Shown in pieces: positions 1 to 9,291 of a stretch of 64,000 bases of DNA. Origin of the DNA: an uncultured Pelagibacteraceae bacterium (GTDB taxonomy: Bacteria > Pseudomonadota > Alphaproteobacteria > Pelagibacterales > Pelagibacteraceae); NCBI GenBank assembly GCA_902595285.1, contig CACJPL010000002.1:62001-126000 (forward strand). Reading direction: 5' to 3'. The position numbers and the translations under genes were made by a program. The first letter of the stretch is position 1. Each line of letters starts with the position of its first letter. Below the pieces are notes generated by a model. That model did no database searches. It saw only the letters and a list, made by a program, of their open reading frames with translations, and was not told the DNA's origin.

Positions 1-3000
1 ACCTAGATGATAAGTTAACTATTTCAGATGAAAAAAATTCTTTTTCGGGAGATGATTTAAGAAGAAGACAATATACTTTTGGAATAAGTTTAGAAGATCT
101 TGAGCTCATACTGCATCCTATGGCAGAAGATGCTAAAGAAGCAACTGGATCTATGGGGGACGATACACCATTAGCTGTTTTGTCAGACAGATATAGACCT
201 TTATACCATTTTTTTAGACAGAATTTTAGTCAAGTCACAAACCCACCAATAGACTCTTTAAGAGAAAACAAGGTTATGAGTTTGAAAACAAGATTTGGAA
301 ATCTTGGAAATATTTTAAATTTTGATAATTTAACAAAGCAAAATATTTATGTTTTAAATAGTCCAATATTATCAAATTCTCAGTTTGAAAAATTTATAAA
401 TTTTTTTGGCAATAATTCATCTATAATAGATTGTACTTTTTCTGAGGAAGAAACTTTATTTGACTCAATTAAAAAAATCCAAAAAGAAGCTGAAATTGCA
501 GTAAGACAGGGAGTTACTCAATTGATTTTAAGTGACAAGGAGCTTTCTACCTTAAAACTTCCAATACCAATGCTTTTAGCAGTTGGATCAATTAATTCAT
601 TCCTTATTGAAAAAAAACTAAGAGGATATGTATCAATAAATGTTCAATCTGGAGAGGCTTTAGATACACATTCTTTTGCAACTTTAATAGGAGTTGGAGC
701 AACTACTGTAAATCCATATTTAGCATTTGATAGTTTATTTCAGCGTCATGAAAAGAAATTATTTGGTCAATTTAGCTTTGATGAATGTGTAGAGAGATAC
801 ATAAAATCAGTAAACGCAGGTTTATTAAAAATCATGTCTAAGATGGGTATTTCAGTTCTAAGTTCTTATAGAGGTGGATGTAACTTTGAAACCGTAGGTT
901 TAAGTAGAACAATTGTTGCAGATTATTTTCCAGGAGTTGTCTCTAAAATTTCAGGTATTGGACTTACGGGTATAGAGAAAAAAATTAGAGAAATTCACAA
1001 AGAGGCATTTGAAAGTTCTGAAACCATATTGCCGATAGGCGGTATATATAGATATCGTAAAAATGGTGAAACACATCAATATCAAGGAAAATTAATACAT
1101 TTACTCCAAAGTGCAGTAGGTTCTAGTTCTTATGATGCCTATAAAAGATATGCGGATGGAATATATAGTTTACCACCTATTAATCTTAGAGACTTAATTG
1201 ATTTCAGAGAAAAAAAATTAAGTGGGCCGATAGATATTTCTGAGGTTGAACCAATAGAAAATATTTTAAAAAGATTTGGAAGTGGGAGTATGTCTCATGG
1301 AGCTTTATCGAAAGAGGCACATGAAACTTTGGCAACTGGTATGAATAGGATCAAAGGTGCTTCATGTAGTGGAGAGGGCGGTGAAGACGCAAGTAGATTT
1401 AAAGTTTTACATAATGGTGACAGCGCAAACTCAAGAGTTAAACAAATTGCTTCTGCAAGATTCGGAGTTACAGTTAACTATCTTAATAATTGCAATGAGA
1501 TAGAAATTAAAATTGCACAAGGCGCTAAGCCTGGTGAAGGTGGTCAGTTACCTGGATTTAAAGTTACAGAAGAGATTGCAAAACTTAGACATTCAACTCC
1601 TGGAGTAACTTTAATATCACCACCACCACATCATGATATTTATTCAATTGAGGATCTTGCACAACTAATTTATGATTTGAAACAGATAAATCCTAAAGCC
1701 AGAATAGGAGTTAAGTTGGTTGCTTCGTCTGGTGTAGGAACAATTGCTGCTGGCGTAGCTAAAGCAAAAGCAGATATAATATTAATTTCTGGACATAATG
1801 GTGGAACAGGAGCAACACCCCAAACTAGTGTTAAGTATGTTGGAATACCATGGGAAATGGGTTTAACCGAAGCAAACCAAGTATTAACTTTAAATAATCT
1901 TAGACATAAAGTTACATTAAGAACTGATGGTGGAATTAAAACTGGAAGAGATGTAGTGATAGCTGCAATGATGGGTGCTGAAGAATATGGTGTTGCTACT
2001 ACAGCATTAGTTGCAATGGGATGTATAATGGTAAGACAGTGTCATTCTAATACCTGCCCTGTAGGTGTTTGTACACAAGATGAAAAGCTCAGAGAAAAAT
2101 TTACTGGAACTCCAGAAAAAGTAGTTAATTTGTTCACATTTATAGCCAGTGAAGTAAGAGAAATATTAGCAAATTTAGGTTTTAAATCATTAAATGAAGT
2201 GATTGGTAGGACAGACTTGTTAAAACAGGTTAGCAAGGGCTCTCCAAATTTAGACGATTTAGATTTAAATCCTTTATTTGTTCAAGCTGATACTGGAAAT
2301 AATCCAAGGTATTGTGAGGATCAAGAAATAAATAGTGTACCAGATACTCTTGATCAAGAAATATGGCAAGAAATTGAAAAAGCTTTAGATAATTCTGAAA
2401 AAATTGAAAAAGAATATCAAATAAAAAATACTCACAGGGCAGTAGGTACAAGAATTTCTCATTATTTATATAAAAAATATGGTTATGAAAAACTTGATGA
2501 AAACTTTTTAGTCTTAAATTTTAAAGGGTCAGCGGGTCAATCATTTGGTGCATTCTCTTCAAAAGGTTTAAAGCTTGTATTAAAGGGAGATGCTAATGAT
2601 TATGTTGGCAAAGGTTTGTCAGGAGGTACAATTTCAATAAAATTACCTGAAGAGAGTAATTTGGTTTCAAATGAGAATACAATTTTAGGAAACACTGTTC
2701 TTTATGGAGCTACTTCAGGAAAACTTTTTGCTGCTGGCCAAGCTGGTGAAAGATTTTCTGTTAGAAATTCTGGTGCAGTTACAGTAATTGAAGGATGCGA
2801 TTCTAATGGATGTGAATATATGACTGGTGGAACTGTAGTAATTTTAGGAGATGTGGGTGATAATTTTGCGGCTGGTATGACGGGTGGTATGGCTTTTATA
2901 TACGACAAAAATCAACAATTCGAAAAGAAGGTAAATCCTGATTCTGTTGTTTGGCAAAATGTAGAAACAGATTATTGGAAACAGTATTTAAAAAATTTAG

Positions 3001-3161
3001 TGAGTGAGCACTTTCAAGAGACCAAATCTGAATTATCAAAAAAAATAATTGAGAATTTTCATGATGAAGTAAATAATTTTGTTCAGGTTTGTCCTAAAGA
3101 AATGTTGGATAAATTGAAAAATCCTATTTCTTTAAAAAAAGATATTAGAAAAGTTAGCTAA
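1..3161 (+). CDS. gltB: Glutamate synthase large subunit, 5'-truncated by window edge
   Basis: The reading frame is open from base 3 and its start lies outside the window, so about 1,050 C-terminal residues are present and the N-terminal glutaminase domain is missing. GltB makes glutamate from 2-oxoglutarate and glutamine-derived ammonia, with electrons from the small subunit. The FMN-barrel region is visible, including the GxGGQLPG-type loop near base 1530. The 3Fe-4S cysteines are spaced C-x5-C-x4-C, with codons at 2022, 2040 and 2055. The GXGXG beta-helix domain occupies the C-terminal quarter. No gltD follows; the next gene is convergent and shares the CTAA stop overlap at 3158-3161. If gltD is linked, it must lie upstream. 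Confidence 0.97.
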   Translation, partial: LDDKLTISDEKNSFSGDDLRRRQYTFGISLEDLELILHPMAEDAKEATGSMGDDTPLAVLSDRYRPLYHFFRQNFSQVTNPPIDSLRENKVMSLKTRFGNLGNILNFDNLTKQNIYVLNSPILSNSQFEKFINFFGNNSSIIDCTFSEEETLFDSIKKIQKEAEIAVRQGVTQLILSDKELSTLKLPIPMLLAVGSINSFLIEKKLRGYVSINVQSGEALDTHSFATLIGVGATTVNPYLAFDSLFQRHEKKLFGQFSFDECVERYIKSVNAGLLKIMSKMGISVLSSYRGGCNFETVGLSRTIVADYFPGVVSKISGIGLTGIEKKIREIHKEAFESSETILPIGGIYRYRKNGETHQYQGKLIHLLQSAVGSSSYDAYKRYADGIYSLPPINLRDLIDFREKKLSGPIDISEVEPIENILKRFGSGSMSHGALSKEAHETLATGMNRIKGASCSGEGGEDASRFKVLHNGDSANSRVKQIASARFGVTVNYLNNCNEIEIKIAQGAKPGEGGQLPGFKVTEEIAKLRHSTPGVTLISPPPHHDIYSIEDLAQLIYDLKQINPKARIGVKLVASSGVGTIAAGVAKAKADIILISGHNGGTGATPQTSVKYVGIPWEMGLTEANQVLTLNNLRHKVTLRTDGGIKTGRDVVIAAMMGAEEYGVATTALVAMGCIMVRQCHSNTCPVGVCTQDEKLREKFTGTPEKVVNLFTFIASEVREILANLGFKSLNEVIGRTDLLKQVSKGSPNLDDLDLNPLFVQADTGNNPRYCEDQEINSVPDTLDQEIWQEIEKALDNSEKIEKEYQIKNTHRAVGTRISHYLYKKYGYEKLDENFLVLNFKGSAGQSFGAFSSKGLKLVLKGDANDYVGKGLSGGTISIKLPEESNLVSNENTILGNTVLYGATSGKLFAAGQAGERFSVRNSGAVTVIEGCDSNGCEYMTGGTVVILGDVGDNFAAGMTGGMAFIYDKNQQFEKKVNPDSVVWQNVETDYWKQYLKNLVSEHFQETKSELSKKIIENFHDEVNNFVQVCPKEMLDKLKNPISLKKDIRKVS

Positions 3162-3901
3162 ATCAATAATTTAAGCTCTTTTAAAATTATTTTTAGAAAT
3201 TTTTTATTTGATAAGCTGTGATCACCTTTTTTTATAATATTTATTTTTTTCTTAGCTCTTGGAAATAATCTTAAAACTTTTCTTGAATAAGACACAGGAA
3301 CTACTTCATCTTTCTCACCGTGCACCATTGTTACTTTAATTTTTGAATTAATTTTTTTATTTAAAACTTTGTTTTTTCTTCCATCTTTAATTAGTTGAAA
3401 GGTTATAGGATACTCATAATCCCCATGTTTTAATTGAAAAACACCTTTTTGTATTGTTTCTTTTTTCATTTTTTTGGTAAACTTTTTCCACATTAAGTTT
3501 TCTAAAAATTCAGGAGCAGCTCCAATTCCTAAAAATCCCTTAATTTGTTTTTTAAAAATTTTAAATTGATTAAGAGAAATCCATGCACCCATACTTGAAC
3601 CAATTAATATAAAATCCTTTTTCTTAACATATTTTTTTATTAAAATTGTGGTCTCTTTACTCCACTTTGAAATATTTCCATTTATAAACTTACCTGAAGA
3701 TTTTCCATGGCCAGAGTATTCTAATGCTAAAAAACTTATTTTATTTTTTTTAGCAAAGTTTAAAAAGGTATTTGGTTTTTCCCCTTCAAGATCTGACATG
3801 AAACCATGTAAAAAAACTATAAACGGACTATTTTTGAAAGGTTTTGAAATATATCTGACTTTCTTTGTATTTGATATTTTATGAAATTTGAAATTTGCCA
3901 T
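3158..3901 (-). CDS. Alpha/beta hydrolase, ABHD10-like serine esterase
   Basis: This 247-residue single-domain hydrolase has the oxyanion HGF motif at residues 32-34, the nucleophile elbow G101-S-S103-M-G105, and likely catalytic Asp198 and His228. The HGFxSDxxGxKP stretch resembles mitochondrial ABHD10 and its alphaproteobacterial relatives, which are acyl-protein thioesterases or esterases. The substrate cannot be read from sequence. No signal peptide is visible, so it is probably cytosolic. It is very lysine-rich. The gene converges on gltB with a 4-base stop overlap and diverges from the glycosyltransferase across only 42 bases. The hydrolase call is secure; the thioesterase role is inference. 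Confidence 0.85.
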   Translation of the reverse strand: MANFKFHKISNTKKVRYISKPFKNSPFIVFLHGFMSDLEGEKPNTFLNFAKKNKISFLALEYSGHGKSSGKFINGNISKWSKETTILIKKYVKKKDFILIGSSMGAWISLNQFKIFKKQIKGFLGIGAAPEFLENLMWKKFTKKMKKETIQKGVFQLKHGDYEYPITFQLIKDGRKNKVLNKKINSKIKVTMVHGEKDEVVPVSYSRKVLRLFPRAKKKINIIKKGDHSLSNKKFLKIILKELKLLI

Positions 3902-3906
3902 AATCG

Positions 3907-3935
3907 TTTATAAGTTTGGTCTATTAATATATAAT
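3907..3935 (+). promoter_or_regulatory. Sigma70-type promoter of the GT4 gene, near-leaderless
   Basis: A -35-like TTTATA at 3907-3912 is followed by a 17-base spacer and a perfect TATAAT at 3930-3935. The ATG of the glycosyltransferase is at 3944, so a start seven bases past the -10 would give a leader of about two bases. No Shine-Dalgarno sequence fits in the remaining space. Confidence 0.5.
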
Positions 3936-3943
3936 CATATCAA

Positions 3944-5098
3944 ATGTCATCTAATTTAAAAGTTTTACAAGTAATACCAAAATTAGGTTATGGAGGAGCT
4001 GAAACAGGATGTTTTGACATCGCACATTACTTACCCGAAAACAATTGTAAATCTTTTATAGTTACAAGTGGTGGTGAATTATTAAAATTTGTAGACAAAA
4101 AAAAAGTAAGAGTATTTAGGTTGCCAGTAGATAGTAAAAACCCACTATTAATTTTAATTAATGCTATAATTTTAATTTTTATAATTTTAATTAATAATAT
4201 TTCTATAGTTCATGCAAGAAGTAGAGCACCAGCTTGGTCATGTTTGTTAGCAACGAAATTAACTGGTAGAAAATTTGTTACAACATTTCATGGGACATAC
4301 AATTTCACAAATAATTTAAAAAAAATCTATAATTCTATTATGACAAGATCTGATTTAATAATTGCAGGCTCAAATTTTATATTTTCACATATTAAACAAA
4401 ATTATTCTAAATATCTAAACGATAAGAAAAAATTGTTAGTTATTTTTAGAGGTATTAATGTTGATTATTTTGATCCAACAACAAAATTTGAGTCTGATGA
4501 AAAAAAATTATTAACAAAATGGAATATGGAAAAAGATAAAAAAATTATTCTTTTGCCTGGTAGACTAACATCTTGGAAAGGACAAGAAGTTTTTATTGAG
4601 GCAATTAATTTAGTAAATATAGAATTAGGTTATGAAGCATTTTATGCCGTCATTCTTGGTAGTGATCAAGGTAGGGATTTGTATAAGAAAAAGTTAATTA
4701 GACTTTCAGAAAAATATAGGTTGTCAAAGCAAATTAAATTCATAGATCACTGTAAAGATATGGCTTTGGCTTATAAGGTTTCTGATATTGTAGTTTCTGC
4801 TTCAACAGAGCCGGAAGCTTTTGGAAGAGTTGCTGTTGAAGCACAATCTATGGAAACACCAATTGTTGCAAGTAATATTGGCGGTTCAAATGAAACAATT
4901 ATAGATGAAAAGACAGGTTTTTTATATGAAGCAGGAAATGCTAAATCCTTAAGTATAAAAATTTTAAAGCTTCTTTATTTAGATGAAACTTTGTTAAAAA
5001 CAATTGGTAAAGAAGGAAGAAAAAACATAATCCAAAAATTTAATGTTGAAAAAATGTGCTTTTCTACTTATTCAGAGTATAGGAGATTATTAAATTAA
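3944..5098 (+). CDS. GT4-family glycosyltransferase
   Basis: This 384-residue protein has the two Rossmann domains of GT-B enzymes. The N-terminal GYGGAE motif starts near residue 15. The C-terminal donor-binding signature E289-x7-E (EPEAFGRVAVE) is followed by a PIVAS loop, typical of retaining GT4 (glycosyl transferases group 1). A hydrophobic stretch near residues 67-85 may touch the membrane. It probably adds a sugar to LPS core or another surface glycan; donor and acceptor are unknown. It is the only glycan gene here, lying between gltB/ABHD10 and thrS, and thrS starts directly after its stop codon. Confidence 0.88.
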   Translation: MSSNLKVLQVIPKLGYGGAETGCFDIAHYLPENNCKSFIVTSGGELLKFVDKKKVRVFRLPVDSKNPLLILINAIILIFIILINNISIVHARSRAPAWSCLLATKLTGRKFVTTFHGTYNFTNNLKKIYNSIMTRSDLIIAGSNFIFSHIKQNYSKYLNDKKKLLVIFRGINVDYFDPTTKFESDEKKLLTKWNMEKDKKIILLPGRLTSWKGQEVFIEAINLVNIELGYEAFYAVILGSDQGRDLYKKKLIRLSEKYRLSKQIKFIDHCKDMALAYKVSDIVVSASTEPEAFGRVAVEAQSMETPIVASNIGGSNETIIDEKTGFLYEAGNAKSLSIKILKLLYLDETLLKTIGKEGRKNIIQKFNVEKMCFSTYSEYRRLLN

Positions 5099-7015
5099 AT
5101 GCCGATAATTACATTACCTGACGGAAACAATATTGATTTTCCTAATAAAGTTACTGGACTGGAAGTAGCTGAAAAAATTAGTAAATCATTAGCTAAACAA
5201 GCCATGGTCATAAGTGTTGATGGTGAGCTTAGAGATCTTGATTTTCTGATTGAAAATGATTGTTCTGTAAAAATTTTTACCTCTAAAAACCTAGAGGGTT
5301 TAGAAACTATCAGACATGACACAGCTCATATTTTAGCTATGGCTGTCCAAGAATTATTTCCTGGAACACAAGTTACAATTGGACCAGTGATTGAAAATGG
5401 ATTTTATTACGACTTTGCTAGAAAAGAACCATTTACAGAGGACGATCTAATTAAAATTGAAAATAAAATGAAAGAGATTGTTGATAGGAATGAAATAACT
5501 AAAAGAGAAGTTTGGGATAGAAATAAAGCAATTAGACATTTTAAAAAAAAAGGAGAAATTTATAAAGCTGAGTTAATTGAAGCGATACCTGAAAACGAGG
5601 ATGTATCAATTTATTTTCATGGAGAATGGCATGATTTATGTAGAGGTCCACATCTATCCTCCACAGGAAAAATTGGAAAATATTTTAAACTTACAAAAGT
5701 ATCAGGAGCATATTGGAGAGGAGACTCTAATAATGAAATGTTGCAAAGAATATATGGAACGAGTTGGGCAACTCAAAAAGATCTAGATGAATATTTGAAA
5801 AGAATAGAAGAAGCTGAAAAAAGAGATCATAGAAAATTAGGGAGAGAAATGGATTTATTTCATTTTAGAGAAGAAAGCCCTGGCTCAGTATTTTGGCATG
5901 AAAAAGGATGGGGTTTATTTCAAAAGCTCATTAACTACATGAGAAGCAGACAAGATGCTGCTGGTTATAAAGAGGTAAATACTCCAGAGGTACTAGATAG
6001 ACAACTATGGGAAAAATCTGGGCATTGGGAAAAATATGGAGAAAACATGTACACTTCTCAAACACCAGATGAGAAAGTTTTTGCAATTAAACCGATGAAT
6101 TGCCCTGGTCATATTCAGGTATTTAATCAAGGCCTAAAAAGTTACAGAGATCTTCCTTTACGTTTTGCTGAATTTGGAAAAGTTCATCGTTATGAACCAT
6201 CAGGTGCTTTACATGGGTTATTAAGAGTAAGAGCCTTTACTCAAGATGATGCCCATATTTTTTGTACTGAAGATCAAATTACTAGTGAATGTTTAATTGT
6301 CACAAATTTAATACTAGATATTTATAAGGACCTTGGTTTTGAAAATGTAATTCTAAAATATGCTGATAGACCAGAAGTAAGGGTTGGTGATGATTTAGTA
6401 TGGGATAAAGCAGAGGCTTCTTTACTTCAAGCTGTTAAAGCTTCTAAATTAGAATATACTATTAATAAAGGTGAGGGAGCATTTTATGGTCCTAAAATTG
6501 AATTTGTTTTGCGGGATGCTATTGGCAGAGATTGGCAATGTGGAACTTTACAGGTTGATTTAAACTTACCTGGAAGATTAGATGCTTCTTATGTTGACAA
6601 AGATGGAACTAAAAAAGTTCCTGTTATGTTGCATAGAGCATTATTTGGCTCTTTAGAGAGATTTATTGGAATTTTAATTGAAAATTATGCAGGCAAGTTT
6701 CCATTTTGGATATCTCCTTTACAGACTATGGTAATACCTATTTCAGAAGAATTTAATGACTATGCAGTTGAGGTATCAAATAAAATTAAAAATTCAGGTA
6801 TAAGTTCTGCAGTAGATTTAAAAAATCATAATTTAAATTATAAAATTAGAGATCATTCTTTAGCAAAAATACCGCTTTTATTAATTTGTGGTAAAAAAGA
6901 AGTTGACTCCAATTCAGTAACGATTAGAAGATTAGACTCTAATAAACAAGAAAATATGGATATAGATAAATTCTTAAAAACATTCTCCGCTTTAAACAAA
7001 GCATCATCAAACTAA
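5099..7015 (+). CDS. thrS: Threonyl-tRNA synthetase
   Basis: At 638 residues it has normal bacterial ThrRS length. It charges tRNA-Thr with threonine in the cytosol. Domains in order are an N-terminal TGS domain (about 1-62), the editing/SAD domain with the HxxAH motif near residue 80, the class II catalytic core with MNCPGH (zinc ligand Cys335), and a C-terminal anticodon-binding domain (about 545-630). The start ATG immediately follows the preceding stop, and infC begins at the base after its own stop, which suggests translational coupling within thrS-infC-rpmI-rplT-pheS-pheT. The cognate tRNA-Thr at 38140-38213 has an unusual T-loop. Confidence 0.98.
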   Translation: MPIITLPDGNNIDFPNKVTGLEVAEKISKSLAKQAMVISVDGELRDLDFLIENDCSVKIFTSKNLEGLETIRHDTAHILAMAVQELFPGTQVTIGPVIENGFYYDFARKEPFTEDDLIKIENKMKEIVDRNEITKREVWDRNKAIRHFKKKGEIYKAELIEAIPENEDVSIYFHGEWHDLCRGPHLSSTGKIGKYFKLTKVSGAYWRGDSNNEMLQRIYGTSWATQKDLDEYLKRIEEAEKRDHRKLGREMDLFHFREESPGSVFWHEKGWGLFQKLINYMRSRQDAAGYKEVNTPEVLDRQLWEKSGHWEKYGENMYTSQTPDEKVFAIKPMNCPGHIQVFNQGLKSYRDLPLRFAEFGKVHRYEPSGALHGLLRVRAFTQDDAHIFCTEDQITSECLIVTNLILDIYKDLGFENVILKYADRPEVRVGDDLVWDKAEASLLQAVKASKLEYTINKGEGAFYGPKIEFVLRDAIGRDWQCGTLQVDLNLPGRLDASYVDKDGTKKVPVMLHRALFGSLERFIGILIENYAGKFPFWISPLQTMVIPISEEFNDYAVEVSNKIKNSGISSAVDLKNHNLNYKIRDHSLAKIPLLLICGKKEVDSNSVTIRRLDSNKQENMDIDKFLKTFSALNKASSN

Positions 7016-7561
7016 GTGGCAGATTTCAAACAAAATTATTTTCAAAGAAGAACTAAGGACAGAGGCCCAAGATCTAATAATAGAATTTCCTCCCCTGATG
7101 TACAGGTTATAGCAAGTGATGGAGAAAACCTTGGGGTGATTAATACCAATGAAGCTATTTCCATGGCAAAAAATCAAGGTTTAGATTTAATTGAAATAGC
7201 ACCTAATGCAAATCCTCCAGTATGTAAAATAATGGATATGGGCAAATATAAGTATGATGCTCAGAAAAAAGCAAATCTTGCAAAGAAAAAACAAAAAATT
7301 ATTTCTTTAAAAGAAATTAAAATGAGACCTGTTACGGAAACTCACGATTATGAGTTTAAAGTTAAAAATGCTAAAAAATTTATAGCTAAAGGAGACAAGG
7401 TCAAATTCACTATAAGATTTAAAGGTAGAGAGCTTCAGCATTCTCATTTGGGGAATGAACTAATGGTTAAAATAAAAGAAGATATGAAAGATATTGGTAA
7501 GGTAGAATTACATCCTAAGTTCGATGGAAAGCAAATGATAATGGTAATCCAGCCTTTATAA
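7016..7561 (+). CDS. infC: Translation initiation factor IF-3
   Basis: The 181-residue IF3 binds the 30S subunit and proofreads start-codon choice. Visible parts are the N-terminal domain after a basic tail (RxNxRI near residues 20-25), the lysine-rich linker (about 80-100) and the C-terminal RNA-binding domain with the EIKMRP motif. The start is GTG at 7016, directly abutting the thrS stop. A non-AUG start on infC fits the known family theme in which IF3 limits its own synthesis by rejecting weak start codons; that link is inference here. Confidence 0.97.
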   Translation: MADFKQNYFQRRTKDRGPRSNNRISSPDVQVIASDGENLGVINTNEAISMAKNQGLDLIEIAPNANPPVCKIMDMGKYKYDAQKKANLAKKKQKIISLKEIKMRPVTETHDYEFKVKNAKKFIAKGDKVKFTIRFKGRELQHSHLGNELMVKIKEDMKDIGKVELHPKFDGKQMIMVIQPL

Positions 7562-7614
7562 GCCTTAATATAGGTTGTAAAATTATATCTTTCTTTGTAT
7601 AAGTCCGCAGAATT

Positions 7615-7821
7615 ATGCCAAAATTAAAAACAAAAAGCTCAGCTAAAAAAAGATTTAAAATATCTGCTAAGGGTAAAGTTATCTCTGCTCAAGCAGGTAA
7701 AAGACATGGCATGATTAAAAGAACGAATTCACAAATTAGAAAACTAAGAGGCACCACAACATTGTCTAAACAAGATGGAAAAATTGTTAAGTCATACATG
7801 CCTTACAGTCTAAGAGGTTAA
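7615..7821 (+). CDS. rpmI: 50S ribosomal protein L35
   Basis: This 68-residue, very basic protein starts with the L35 signature [14 protein letters not shown], with the conserved GKRH and LRG motifs further on. It is a late-assembling component of the large ribosomal subunit. It lies 53 bases after infC and two bases before rplT, the classic IF3-L35-L20 order. In other bacteria L20 represses this operon by binding its mRNA. I could not identify a clear L20 mimic in the short leader at 7562-7614. Confidence 0.97.
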   Translation: MPKLKTKSSAKKRFKISAKGKVISAQAGKRHGMIKRTNSQIRKLRGTTTLSKQDGKIVKSYMPYSLRG

Positions 7822-7823
7822 TA

Positions 7824-8180
7824 ATGGCAAGAGTTAAAAGAGGTGTAACTAGTAAAGCTAAACATAAAAAAGTTTTAAAAGCTGTAAAAGGTCAATGGGG
7901 TAGAAGAAAAAATACTATTAGAGTTGCCAAGCAAGCTATGGAAAAATCCATGCAATATGCTTACAGAGACAGAAGAAACAAAAAAAGAGATTTTAAATTA
8001 TTGTGGATACAGAGAATCAATGCTGGAGTTAGAGCTGAAGGCTTAACTTATTCAAAATTTATCAATGGATTAAATAAATGTGGTATTGCAATAGATAGAA
8101 AAATTCTTGCTGAAATTGCTTACGATAGCCCAGAAGCATTCAAAACAATTGTACAAAAAGCTCAATCAGCTTTAAATTAA
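7824..8180 (+). CDS. rplT: 50S ribosomal protein L20
   Basis: The 118-residue sequence matches the usual L20 length, with MARVKRGV at the N-terminus, the long basic helix (residues about 10-60) and the globular C-terminal domain (WIxRINAGVRxxGLxYSxF). It binds 23S rRNA early in large-subunit assembly. It is translationally linked to rpmI, with two bases between them. A 43-base gap with a weak hairpin separates it from pheS. Confidence 0.97.
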   Translation: MARVKRGVTSKAKHKKVLKAVKGQWGRRKNTIRVAKQAMEKSMQYAYRDRRNKKRDFKLLWIQRINAGVRAEGLTYSKFINGLNKCGIAIDRKILAEIAYDSPEAFKTIVQKAQSALN

Positions 8181-8223
8181 TCTTCGCTATTGTTTTTATT
8201 TCTTAAGGAAATAATCTACTAAA

Positions 8224-9291
8224 ATGTCAGAGATAAAAAATATTAGAGATCAATTTATATTAAAGCTTGGAGATGATTTAAGCATTGATCAAATAAATGA
8301 AATCAAAACCGAGCTTTTTGGTAAAAATGGTTTAATTTCCTTAAAATTTAAAACAATAGGATCAATTCCAGAGACTGAAAGAAAAAAATTCGCATCAGAT
8401 TTAAATCAAGTTAAAGATGAACTTCAGAATTTGATAACTTCTAAAATAAATGAGATAGAAGAAAAAAAAATAAATGAAAAATTAGAACAAGAAAAAGTTG
8501 ATATAACTTTACCTGAAAGACCGTTTGTTAGAGGAAAGGTTCATCCGGTCTCACAAACTATTGATGAAATTTCATCTATATTTTCTGAAATAGGATTTAG
8601 TGTTGAGGAAGGTCCTGATGTTGAAAATGAGTATAACAATTTTACTGCCTTAAATACACCTGACAATCATCCCGCAAGAGATATGCACGACACATTTTAC
8701 TTGGATGAAAACAAAGAGGTTTTGTTACGAACTCATACTTCACCAGTTCAAATCAGAACTATGCTAAAAGATAAACCTCCATTCAAAATCATTGCTCCTG
8801 GAAGAACTTACAGATCTGATAGTGACCAAACACATGCTCCAATGTTTCATCAAGTAGAAGGTTTGCATATTGATAGAAACATTAATATGGGGCATTTGAA
8901 GGGATGTTTGAATTATTTTATTAAAGAATTTTTTGAGGTCGAAAAAATTAAAATGAGATTTAGACCTAGTCATTTTCCATTTACAGAACCATCTGCTGAA
9001 GTAGATATTGGTTATGAAATAAAAGATGGTAAAATAATTATTGGAGAAGGCGATAAGTGGCTTGAAATTTTAGGCTGTGGCATGGTGCATCCTAATGTTT
9101 TAAGAAATGTAAAAGTAAATCCTTCTAAATATCAAGGATATGCCTTTGGCATAGGTATAGACCGATTAGCAATGCTTAAATATGGTATTAATGATTTAAG
9201 AGCGTTTTTTGATTGTGACTACAGATGGCTAAATCATTTTGGTTTTGATCCACTTGATGTTCCTTCAAATTATAGAGGTTTAAGCAGATGA
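8224..9291 (+). CDS. pheS: Phenylalanyl-tRNA synthetase alpha subunit
   Basis: The 355-residue catalytic subunit of the PheRS heterotetramer has an N-terminal coiled-coil arm (about 1-95) and then the class II core. Recognised motifs include HPVSQ near residue 108, [20 protein letters not shown] motif 2 and GFGIGxDRLAM-like motif 3 near residue 310. It joins phenylalanine to tRNA-Phe, whose gene (42336-42410) is elsewhere in the window. Its last four bases overlap the pheT start (ATGA). Confidence 0.97.
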   Translation: MSEIKNIRDQFILKLGDDLSIDQINEIKTELFGKNGLISLKFKTIGSIPETERKKFASDLNQVKDELQNLITSKINEIEEKKINEKLEQEKVDITLPERPFVRGKVHPVSQTIDEISSIFSEIGFSVEEGPDVENEYNNFTALNTPDNHPARDMHDTFYLDENKEVLLRTHTSPVQIRTMLKDKPPFKIIAPGRTYRSDSDQTHAPMFHQVEGLHIDRNINMGHLKGCLNYFIKEFFEVEKIKMRFRPSHFPFTEPSAEVDIGYEIKDGKIIIGEGDKWLEILGCGMVHPNVLRNVKVNPSKYQGYAFGIGIDRLAMLKYGINDLRAFFDCDYRWLNHFGFDPLDVPSNYRGLSR

